DNA of 6,985 nucleotides from an uncultured Actinomycetes bacterium (GTDB lineage Bacteria > Actinomycetota > Thermoleophilia > Miltoncostaeales > Miltoncostaeaceae): NCBI GenBank assembly GCA_903928615.1, contig CAIYRJ010000198.1, forward strand, positions 1 to 6,985. The letters run 5' to 3'. Below are positions 1-5,372 of this stretch, in pieces. The number at the start of each line of letters is the position of its first letter. The stretch's first letter is position 1. A model generated the notes under the pieces. The model was not told where the DNA came from, searched no databases, and saw only the letters and a list, made by a program, of their open reading frames with translations. The position numbers and the translations under genes were made by a program.

Positions 1-290
1 CCACTCGCCGCGGAGGTATGCGTGGCGTCGGGGTCGTTCCAGGCGTCAACGGTGGCTATCGGGCTGCTGTCACCCCAGTTCACGAGGAAGGGCATCGCCA
101 TCCCGCAGCCCTGCTCAATGGGCAGGCGGATGACGTTCGACCCGCTGCCGCCATTCACGAAGGTCGTGTTCCACGTCATGACGGTGTCGGACGGCGCCGC
201 CGACGCGGTTGACGGCAGGAGCACGGCCGCAGCCGCGATGGCGAGACCGCAGGCGAGGGTCCTGCGCAGGGCGGGGGAGAGGCGGTTCAT
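1..290 (-). CDS. Secreted surface protein with WGD-type domain, N-terminal part (runs off left edge)
   Basis: Only the first 96 codons are present. ATG at 290-288 is the first possible start, because an in-frame TAG lies 15 nt upstream (305-303). The translation begins with a typical signal peptide: Arg3, Arg9 and Arg10, then a hydrophobic core (about residues 12-25), then an Ala-Ser-Ala cleavage site near residue 31. After it comes TWNTTFVNGGSGSN, then LPI, then FLVNWGDSS (68-76) and AWNDPDATHT. This order (TW..T, lPl, F.V.WGD(G)S, THT) resembles the opening domain of bacterial cell-surface proteins with PKD-like/BspA-type (DUF285) repeats; that assignment is from memory of the pattern. The mature protein is expected outside the membrane, role unknown. 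No clear Shine-Dalgarno precedes the ATG. The terminator at 358-391 separates it from the ADC-like genes, so it probably has its own promoter in 291-357. Confidence 0.75.
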   Translation of the reverse strand, partial: MNRLSPALRRTLACGLAIAAAAVLLPSTASAAPSDTVMTWNTTFVNGGSGSNVIRLPIEQGCGMAMPFLVNWGDSSPIATVDAWNDPDATHTSAAS

Positions 291-357
291 CAGGATTGGA
301 TGCTACGCGGCCGAGACGAACGGGCACTGCGCGCCGGGTGGCATGCGCTATGCGGGC

Positions 358-391
358 AAAAAGCAGGGGGTGGGCCCGAAGGCCCACCCCC
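358..391 (-). terminator. Rho-independent terminator of the ADC-like operon (UUCG tetraloop)
   Basis: Read on the minus strand, there is a perfect 11-bp GC-rich stem (391-381 pairing with 376-366) closed by a C(UUCG)G tetraloop at 380-377. It is followed by TGC and a run of five T (362-358). It begins 30 bp after the stop codon of the second ADC-like gene and lies before the start of the secreted-protein gene. This is a textbook intrinsic terminator. The T-run is on the minus strand only, so it is directional. Confidence 0.9.
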
Positions 392-421
392 AAGGGTGCT
401 GCTTCCGTATCTGAGTTGGAC

Positions 422-1441
422 TCAGACGCCCGGGGGCTTCGGGAAGCGGTGACGCATCGTGTACTGGTACGGGGTGGCGAACAGAAGGTCCGCGATGTCC
501 TCGTCGGTACGCTCGATGGTCTGGGTCCAGATGGTGTCGGCACCGGGGATGATGAGGTCGAAGTTGAAGCTCATCAGACCGATCATCTCCTTCACCGGCA
601 GCATGGCACCCATGTTGTCCCACGGGGTGCCCTGCAGCGCCCAGGAGCGGATCGCGCCCGCCGAAGCGGTGCGGATGCTCTCGGGCTTCAGCTGGAAGCG
701 GTGCTGACCCTCGGTCTCCGGACGGCCCATGGCCGCGGCGGTCGCCTTGGTGACCTCGCTGGGGAGGTACGTCAGGTCCCACTTCGTGCTCTTCAGCGAC
801 GGGTCCGTGATCAGACGGAGGTTCATGCGACCGTAGTTCGGGTCACCGTAGAACGCAGGCTTCGCGCTCAGCTCGGCGTCGTCGTAACGGCCAGTCGCGG
901 TGTGAATCAGGTAGCCGCGACGCTCCATCGTGAAGTTGAAGTAGTCGTTGCCGAACCCACCGTAGCCGTCGTCCTCCTTGCCACCGTGCTCCTGGGTGAC
1001 GATGTAGGCGATCTTCTTCGGGAAACCGAAGGGCTCACGGCCGGCGAACACAGCGGCGTCCTGCGTGAGGTACATGTACGGGTAGTACCCGCCGTAGTAC
1101 GTCTTGCCGTCGCCAGCCTTGTGGGAAGCGGCCACCGTCAGACCGAACTCGCCGTACGGGCCGAGACCGGTGTGGAGGTGGTCGACGTACCAGAACTCGA
1201 TGACGTCGTCCTCGAGGTCCAGGCACTTCGGAAGCACGTGCTTCAGGTCGGCCTCAGACGCACGGTAGAAGAACGCGCTCCAACGCGAGTTCGTGTACGT
1301 GAGCGGCACGATGTCGTAGTCGACGAGCGGGTCAGCGACACCCTGGCTGATGATGTCACGCTTGTCGCGGTCGAGCGCCAGCGGCGGCGCGTCGCCCGAG
1401 TCGATCCACGGGGTCGACGTAACGTCAACAATCTGTCCCAT
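422..1441 (-). CDS. Acetoacetate decarboxylase-superfamily protein, second gene of a tandem pair
   Basis: 339 aa, longer than the classical clostridial ADC (about 244 aa). The ADC core is recognisable. NSRWSAFFYR (51-60) is followed by YGEFG (96-100), whose Glu98 matches ADC Glu76. GREPFGFPKK (134-143) puts Lys142 at the Schiff-base lysine (ADC Lys115) and Lys143 at its pKa-lowering neighbour (ADC Lys116). Near the end LPVKEMIG...FDLIIP (281-299) matches the ADC C-terminal LPVKE...DIILP. These equivalences come from recalled ADC sequence, not a computed alignment. In true ADC the enzyme decarboxylates acetoacetate to acetone; here the substrate is unknown, and ADC Glu61 seems to be replaced by an aromatic residue (Phe83/Trp84). 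No signal peptide or membrane segment, so cytoplasmic. ATG at 1441 follows AGAGAGG with 9-nt spacing. It is 28 bp downstream of its paralogue and shares the terminator at 358-391. More than half of residues match the paralogue by eye. Confidence 0.88.
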   Translation of the reverse strand: MGQIVDVTSTPWIDSGDAPPLALDRDKRDIISQGVADPLVDYDIVPLTYTNSRWSAFFYRASEADLKHVLPKCLDLEDDVIEFWYVDHLHTGLGPYGEFGLTVAASHKAGDGKTYYGGYYPYMYLTQDAAVFAGREPFGFPKKIAYIVTQEHGGKEDDGYGGFGNDYFNFTMERRGYLIHTATGRYDDAELSAKPAFYGDPNYGRMNLRLITDPSLKSTKWDLTYLPSEVTKATAAAMGRPETEGQHRFQLKPESIRTASAGAIRSWALQGTPWDNMGAMLPVKEMIGLMSFNFDLIIPGADTIWTQTIERTDEDIADLLFATPYQYTMRHRFPKPPGV

Positions 1442-1450
1442 TGTGAATTT

Positions 1451-1457
1451 CCTCTCT
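1451..1457 (-). promoter_or_regulatory. Ribosome binding site of the second ADC-like gene
   Basis: AGAGAGG on the minus strand lies 9 nt before the ATG at 1441, inside the 28-bp gap between the two ADC-like genes. The gap contains no visible terminator or promoter, which supports one transcript for both genes. Confidence 0.6.
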
Positions 1458-1469
1458 TAGGACGCTGGC

Positions 1470-2495
1470 TTACGCGCCGAGGCCGACAGGCTTCGGGAAG
1501 CGGTGACGGAGGCCGAAGCGGTAAGGCTTGGCCGCGCCCGCCCACGTGGCGTCGCGGGTGTAGGTCTCGGTCCAGAGGGTCTGGCCGGCCGGGATGATGA
1601 GGTCGAACGAGAAGGTCATGAGACCGATCATCTCGCCAACCGGGAGCTCCGCACCCATGTTGTCGAACGGAGTCGCCTGCTGGAACCACTCGATGTTCTC
1701 CGGCGAAGCGGTACGGATGGACTCCGGCTTCACCTGGAAGCGGTGGCTACCCTCGGTCTCGGGACGGCCCATGGCGGTCGCGAGGTCCTTGGTGACCAGC
1801 GAAGGCAGGTACACGAGCTGCCACTCGGACTGCGAAAGGTCCGGAGCGGTGACGACCTTCATGTTCATGCGGCCGTACTCGGTGTTGCCGTAGAAAGCCG
1901 GCTTCGCCGAAAGCTCAGCGTCGTTGTACTTACCGATGGCGCTGTGGATCACGTAACCGTTACGGATCATCAGGAACGAGAAGTGGTTCCACTTCCAGTC
2001 CTTGCCGTCGTACACGCCGTAACCGTCGTCAGGCGAGCCACCGTGCTCCAGCACGCGAATGAAGGCCTCCTTCTTGGGGAAGCCCAGCACGCGACCGGCG
2101 TCAATAGCGGCGTCCTGCGTCAGGTACATGTAGGGGTAGTAACCCGCGTAGTACGTCTTGCCGTCACCGGCCTTGTGGCTGACAGCCACGGTGAGGCCCC
2201 ACTCGCCGTACGGGCCGAGCATGGTGTTGCGGTGGTCGACGTACCAGTGCTCGACGATGTCGTCCTCGATGTCCATGCAGTCAGGGACCACACGGCGGAG
2301 GCGCTTCTCGTCAGCGCGGTAGAAGAAAGCCGACCAACGAGAGTTCGTGTAGGTCAGCGGCAGCGTGTCGATGTCCCAGACAGGGTCAACGAGGCTGTAG
2401 ATGAAAGCCGTCTTCTCGTCACGGTCGACGGGCGAAGGCGGAATCTCCCCGGTCTCGGCACCGGGGACATAGGTAACAGCAAACTGGTCAGCCAT
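1470..2495 (-). CDS. Acetoacetate decarboxylase-superfamily protein, first gene of a tandem pair
   Basis: 341 aa, cytoplasmic by lack of signal or membrane segments. It shares long identical blocks with its downstream paralogue, for example PLTYTNSRWSAFFYRA (46-61), DAELSAKPAFYG (192-203) and AMGRPETEG (241-249). The Pro-Lys-Lys motif is kept (140-142), so Lys141 corresponds to the ADC Schiff-base lysine; YGEWG (96-100) keeps the glutamate equivalent to ADC Glu76. Unlike the paralogue, the motif reads AGRVLGFPKK, one residue shorter and without the Glu of GRE, and the later LPVKE is LPVGE (284-288). It also has an extra stretch around DWKWNH (166-171). The frame is open upstream to an ATG at 2687, but I chose ATG 2495: a strong AAGGGGGG sits 9 nt before it, the lengths then match the paralogue, and the extra 64 residues look non-coding. 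Substrate and pathway are unknown. First gene of the operon. Confidence 0.88.
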   Translation of the reverse strand: MADQFAVTYVPGAETGEIPPSPVDRDEKTAFIYSLVDPVWDIDTLPLTYTNSRWSAFFYRADEKRLRRVVPDCMDIEDDIVEHWYVDHRNTMLGPYGEWGLTVAVSHKAGDGKTYYAGYYPYMYLTQDAAIDAGRVLGFPKKEAFIRVLEHGGSPDDGYGVYDGKDWKWNHFSFLMIRNGYVIHSAIGKYNDAELSAKPAFYGNTEYGRMNMKVVTAPDLSQSEWQLVYLPSLVTKDLATAMGRPETEGSHRFQVKPESIRTASPENIEWFQQATPFDNMGAELPVGEMIGLMTFSFDLIIPAGQTLWTETYTRDATWAGAAKPYRFGLRHRFPKPVGLGA

Positions 2496-2504
2496 TAGTG
2501 GCGT

Positions 2505-2512
2505 CCCCCCTT
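2505..2512 (-). promoter_or_regulatory. Strong ribosome binding site that fixes the start of the first ADC-like gene
   Basis: AAGGGGGG on the minus strand, 9 nt before the ATG at 2495, matches the anti-Shine-Dalgarno sequence apart from a G-U pair. It is the main reason for rejecting the longer reading that starts at 2687. Confidence 0.65.
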
Positions 2513-2602
2513 GAGAAAATAGGGTGTTGCATTGATTGGGCCTGAACCCTTCCCCCGCCCCGGGTTCCCGGGATTGAGTTCGGAGGTCCAGGAGATGCGA
2601 GC

Positions 2603-2632
2603 AGCATATGTCACGAGCGAGTGCTGGGACAA
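2603..2632 (-). promoter_or_regulatory. Candidate promoter of the ADC-like operon
   Basis: On the minus strand TTGTCC (2632-2627) and TATGCT (2608-2603) are separated by 18 nt. Each matches 4 of 6 bases of the sigma-70 consensus. Transcription would begin near 2596, giving a leader of about 100 nt. One arm of the 12-bp inverted repeat (2620-2609) fills the spacer up to the -10 box, a position where a bound regulator could control access. The match is modest and other -35/-10 pairs are possible. Confidence 0.3.
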
Positions 2633-2720
2633 GGCCCCGAATGGCGTTTTCCGGCGCAAGTTTCATGGGCGAAACGCCAGTATCCATGGGCGATTTCGGG
2701 GGTCAGATTCGCTCGTGACA
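2609..2720. repeat. Perfect 12-bp inverted repeat with arms offset by 100 bp
   Basis: TGTCACGAGCGA at 2609-2620 is the exact reverse complement of TCGCTCGTGACA at 2709-2720. The flanking bases do not extend the match. The copy nearer the ADC-like genes points toward them, and the other copy points toward eamA. The arms could be two sites for one regulator serving both operons, or shared promoter-proximal elements. If both were transcribed they could also pair as the base of an RNA stem. Confidence 0.7.
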
Positions 2721-2753
2721 ATGTTTACAAAGTGTGATGAAAATGGGCTACGG

Positions 2754-2765
2754 TGTAAGGTTACA
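2754..2765. repeat. Palindrome TGTAA-GG-TTACA upstream of eamA
   Basis: A perfect 5-bp inverted repeat with a 2-bp centre lies 112 bp before the eamA start codon, overlapping the weak TACGGT -10 candidate. The size and symmetry suit a dimeric repressor site. A second short symmetry, TTAC-AGC-GTAA (2761-2771), overlaps it. Short palindromes also arise by chance. Confidence 0.35.
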
Positions 2766-2877
2766 GCGTAAGGGAAAAGGTGAGCGAACCTGCGCCTGAG
2801 GTGGTCGGCCCGGGAGGATCGGGGAGGCCCACGGCGAACTCCACGCGGATGCGCACACGCGCCCCGAGGCTCCGCCC

Positions 2878-3768
2878 ATGACTCCATCCGGGGCCTCGCG
2901 CGGCCCGGCGTCGGCCTCCCTGCTGGCGATCTTCGCGATGGCTGCATGGGGATCCGCCTACGTGCCGTCCGCCTGGCTCGTCGAGAGCTGGCCACCCCTG
3001 CTCGCCGCGGCCGCGCGCATCGGCATCGGTGGACTGATCCTGCTCGTGGGGCTGATGGCGCTCGGGCGGCCGGTGATGCCCGGCGCCGAGTGGGGCGTGA
3101 TCCTCGTGCTGGCCCTCACCCAGTCGGTCATCTTCTACGGCGCCACGTTCATCGGCATCGCCGAAGAGGGGGCCGGGACGGCGGCCGTGCTCGCCAACAC
3201 CGACCCCCTCTTCGTGGCCGCCCTCGCCGCGGTGTTCCTGGGCGAGCGCCTCGGCCCGCGCCAGTGGGCGGGGCTGGTGGTGGGGCTCGTGGGCGCGGCT
3301 GCGGTGGTATGGCAGGGGCCGCTCTGGCCCCCGAGCATCTCGTGGATCTCCCTGCTCGTGGTTGTCGGTGCGCTCGGCTGGGCAGTGGGCACCGTGGCGG
3401 TGACCGGGCGCATCCGGGCCGGCGCGCGGCCCGTGGCCATCGCCGGATGGCAGATGCTCATCGGCGGCGCGATGCTGGCGGTCATCGGTGCGCTGCTGGG
3501 AGGCGCGCCCACCACCACCGGGGGTCGCGAGATCGGCCTGATCCTGCTCGTGGCCCTGGTGGGGAACGCCATCCCGTTCGCGCTGTTCTACGTGGCGCTG
3601 GGGCGCGGGGACGCCGGCAAGGTGTCGGCGTGGTTCTTCCTCGTGCCCGTGGTGGGAGTGCTTTCAGCCTGGCCGCTTCTCGGCGAGGTGCCGGGCCCGC
3701 GCCTGTGGGCCGGCCTCGTGCTGGTATGCGCGGGGCTCTGGATGGTGCTCGCGCCGTCCCGGCGCTGA
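2878..3768 (+). CDS. EamA/DMT-superfamily membrane transporter
   Basis: 296 aa, the usual length for a ten-helix drug/metabolite transporter. About ten hydrophobic segments can be followed (near residues 12-30, 40-60, 72-94, 99-121, 128-147, 155-174, 187-208, 217-240, 245-267, 274-292), forming two EamA halves. The family signature is clear: AVLANTDPLF (103-112), then LGERLGPRQWAGLVVGLVG (121-139), and its counterpart LLGEVPGPRLWAGLVLVCAG (267-286) in the second half. The protein belongs in the inner membrane; substrates in this family range from amino acids to metabolites and cannot be read from sequence. ATG at 2878 has GAGG eight nt upstream (2866-2869), and no other start exists between it and the in-frame TGA at 2797-2799. 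It is the first gene of the plus-strand run, 12 bp before cofD, so it may be co-expressed with F420 biosynthesis, though a functional link is only inferred. Confidence 0.93.
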   Translation: MTPSGASRGPASASLLAIFAMAAWGSAYVPSAWLVESWPPLLAAAARIGIGGLILLVGLMALGRPVMPGAEWGVILVLALTQSVIFYGATFIGIAEEGAGTAAVLANTDPLFVAALAAVFLGERLGPRQWAGLVVGLVGAAAVVWQGPLWPPSISWISLLVVVGALGWAVGTVAVTGRIRAGARPVAIAGWQMLIGGAMLAVIGALLGGAPTTTGGREIGLILLVALVGNAIPFALFYVALGRGDAGKVSAWFFLVPVVGVLSAWPLLGEVPGPRLWAGLVLVCAGLWMVLAPSRR

Positions 3769-3780
3769 TAGCCTCGCGCC

Positions 3781-4704
3781 GTGATCGTGGCGCTGGCCGG
3801 GGGCACCGGCGGATCGAAGATGGTCCACGGGCTCGCGCTGGCAAATGGCCAGCGCGATCTCTCCGCGATCGTGAACACGGGGGATGACGGGGAGTTCTTC
3901 GGGCTTCTCGTATGCCCGGATCTCGACATCAACCTCTATTGCCTCGCCGGCGTGGTGGCCGACCGCGGGTGGGGGTACGCCGACGACACCTTCCACTGCC
4001 TCGAGGGCCTCTCCACCTACGGGCGCGAGGCCTGGTTCGGCCTCGGCGATCGCGACCTCGCCACGCACGTGCACCGCACCCTCATGATGCGCGATGGCGC
4101 GCGGCTGTCGGATGTGGTGGATGACCTGCGCGAGAGGCTCGGGGTGGAGGCGCGGGTGATGCCCATGACCGACGACCCGGTGCGCACGATCATCACCACG
4201 CCCAGCGGCGAGCGGAGGTTCCAGGAGTACCTGGTGCGCGACGGCGCGCGCGAGGAGATCGATGCCATCCGGGTGGAGGGGCTCGCCGAGGCCTCCCCGG
4301 CCCCGGGCGTGCTCGATGCCATCGCCGAGGCCGACCTCATCGTCATCGCGCCCTCGAGTCCCATCGTCTCGATCGGGACGATCCTCGGCGTGCCCGGCGT
4401 GCGCGATGCCGTGGCGGCCCGGCGCGATCGCGTGATCGGCGTGAGCCCGATCGTGGGCGGGGCGCCGGTGGAGGGCCCTGCCCAGAAGTTCCTCCGCGGT
4501 GCGGGCTACGGGGAGTGCTCTGCCCGCCAGATGGCGGAGATCTATGCGGATGTGTGCGCCACCTTCGTGATCGACGCGTCCGACGAGGCCGAGGCCGCCG
4601 CCATCGAGGATCTCGGCGTGCGCCCCGTGCTCACGGACGTGCTCATGCCCGATCGCGCGGCCCGCGAGCGCCTGGCTCGCGTCGTGATCGAGGCGGCCGG
4701 CTGA
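3781..4704 (+). CDS. cofD: 2-phospho-L-lactate (or phosphoenolpyruvate) transferase, CofD/FbiA
   Basis: 307 aa, the normal length of CofD/FbiA. It transfers the phospho-three-carbon acid from its GDP-activated form to the deazaflavin Fo, giving F420-0 or dehydro-F420-0, in the cytoplasm. Visible motifs in order: the N-terminal loop AGGTGGSK (6-13), NTGDD (32-36), PDLDINLYCLAG (46-57), WFGLGDRDLATH (85-96), PMTDD (128-132), APSSPIVSIGTIL (190-202) and SPIVGGAPVEGPAQKFL (222-238). The start is GTG at 3781: an in-frame TAG lies at 3769-3771, and MIVALAGGTGG is the canonical beginning. No Shine-Dalgarno is visible, so translation may depend on the eamA ribosomes ending 12 bp upstream. The stop overlaps the cofC start by one base. 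The choice between phospholactate and phosphoenolpyruvate chemistry cannot be decided from this gene. Confidence 0.95.
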   Translation: MIVALAGGTGGSKMVHGLALANGQRDLSAIVNTGDDGEFFGLLVCPDLDINLYCLAGVVADRGWGYADDTFHCLEGLSTYGREAWFGLGDRDLATHVHRTLMMRDGARLSDVVDDLRERLGVEARVMPMTDDPVRTIITTPSGERRFQEYLVRDGAREEIDAIRVEGLAEASPAPGVLDAIAEADLIVIAPSSPIVSIGTILGVPGVRDAVAARRDRVIGVSPIVGGAPVEGPAQKFLRGAGYGECSARQMAEIYADVCATFVIDASDEAEAAAIEDLGVRPVLTDVLMPDRAARERLARVVIEAAG

Positions 4705-5372
4705 TGGCCGCCCACGACGTGGGCGCCGTGGTGCCCGTCAAGCGCCTGGGATATGCCCTCGGGCGCCTCGCCGGAACCCTCGACCGCCCGGAGCGCCGCG
4801 TGCTGCAGTCGGCCATGCTCGGGGACGTGCTCGCCGCGCTCGCCGGCAGCACCCGGCTCGGGGAGATCGTGGTGGTCACGTCCGACTCCCGCGCACGGGC
4901 GGTGGCCGAGAGCGTGGGCGCCCGAACGGTGCCCGACCACGATCCGCCACAGGGAATCAACGCCGCGGTGTCCCTGGGCATCGACGCCCTCGACGCCCAC
5001 GGCGCGCTGGTGGTGGTGAGCGACCTGCCGCTCATCACGTCTGCCGACATCGACCACCTCATCGGCGCGGCTCCCGACGGTGACGCCGTGGTGCTCGCGC
5101 GATCCGAGGACGGCACGGGCACCAACGCCATGCTCATCACCCCGGCCGAAGCGCTCGCGCCACGACTCGGTCCGGATTCCCTGGGGCACCACATCGCGCA
5201 GGCGGCCGCGCTGGACATCCCCGTGGAGGTGGTGCACCACCCGGGCATCGCGCTGGATGTCGACACCCCCGACGACCTTGCCGAGCTCGTGCGCCGCGAG
5301 CCGGAGGGCGCCACGGGCCGCGCGCTCGCCCGCCTTGGTCTTGCGCACGGGGCGGCGGGAGCAGCCGGGTGA
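4704..5372 (+). CDS. cofC: 2-phospho-L-lactate / phosphoenolpyruvate guanylyltransferase, CofC/FbiD
   Basis: 222 aa, matching the family. It uses GTP to activate 2-phospholactate (archaea) or phosphoenolpyruvate (mycobacterial FbiD) as the GDP-linked donor for CofD. Motifs: VVPVKRL (9-15) at the nucleotide-binding N-terminus, AMLGDVLAAL (37-46), VVVTSD (56-61), QGINAAV (83-89), SDLPLI (106-111), GTGTNAMLI (137-145), DSLGHHIAQA (158-167) and LDVDTPDDL (184-192). The family usually has AK(S/T)RL after VKRL; here it is ALGRL (18-22), so the expected Lys is Leu19 while Lys13 and Arg21 remain. ATG at 4704 overlaps the cofD stop (TGATG), with GAGG 10 nt upstream (4690-4693). The frame is open further upstream inside cofD, but those residues are not family-like. 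The end overlaps cofE by GTGA. Translational coupling with both neighbours is likely. Confidence 0.93.
   Translation: MAAHDVGAVVPVKRLGYALGRLAGTLDRPERRVLQSAMLGDVLAALAGSTRLGEIVVVTSDSRARAVAESVGARTVPDHDPPQGINAAVSLGIDALDAHGALVVVSDLPLITSADIDHLIGAAPDGDAVVLARSEDGTGTNAMLITPAEALAPRLGPDSLGHHIAQAAALDIPVEVVHHPGIALDVDTPDDLAELVRREPEGATGRALARLGLAHGAAGAAG

Larger units (their letters stand above)
2496..2877. promoter_or_regulatory. Divergent intergenic control region between the ADC-like operon and the eamA-cof operon
   Basis: This 382-bp stretch has no convincing gene and separates two divergent transcription units. The segment 2701-2760 is about 45% GC by hand count, the lowest seen here, as expected for a promoter. 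It contains a 12-bp inverted repeat with widely spaced arms (2609-2620, 2709-2720), a 9-bp direct repeat CATGGGCGA (2664-2672, 2685-2693), an inverted repeat GGCGTTT/AAACGCC (2643-2649, 2672-2678) and a palindrome TGTAAGGTTACA (2754-2765). A weak plus-strand promoter guess is TTTACA (2724-2729) with TACGGT (2749-2754), spacing 19. The ADC-like leader could form a small hairpin between GAACCC (2544-2549) and GGGTTC (2562-2567). A 33-codon frame (GTG 2780 to TGA 2881) overlaps the eamA start but is unproven. Confidence 0.6.

Noticed and set aside
209..1597. Long plus-strand open frame (462 codons) opposite the ADC-like genes
   Set aside because: It is antisense to a gene with clear ADC motifs and its translation is Arg/Val/Leu-rich with no recognisable domain. 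Long shadow frames are expected in high-GC coding DNA.
1503..2498. Plus-strand open frame (331 codons) opposite the first ADC-like gene
   Set aside because: It mirrors the ADC-like gene, has low-complexity Val/Arg/Leu/His composition and no family resemblance.
2544..2567. GAACCC/GGGTTC hairpin in the ADC-operon leader as an attenuator or riboswitch
   Set aside because: Only 6 bp with a 12-nt loop, no following T-run, and no conserved riboswitch core that I can recognise.
2496..2687. 64-residue N-terminal extension of the first ADC-like gene from ATG 2687
   Set aside because: The strong AAGGGGGG before ATG 2495, the length match with the paralogue, and the position of the candidate promoter inside this stretch all favour the shorter start.
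4515..4703. 63-residue upstream extension of cofC within cofD
   Set aside because: The extension lies wholly inside cofD, is Arg/Gly-rich and not family-like; ATG 4704 with stop-start overlap gives a normal CofC length.
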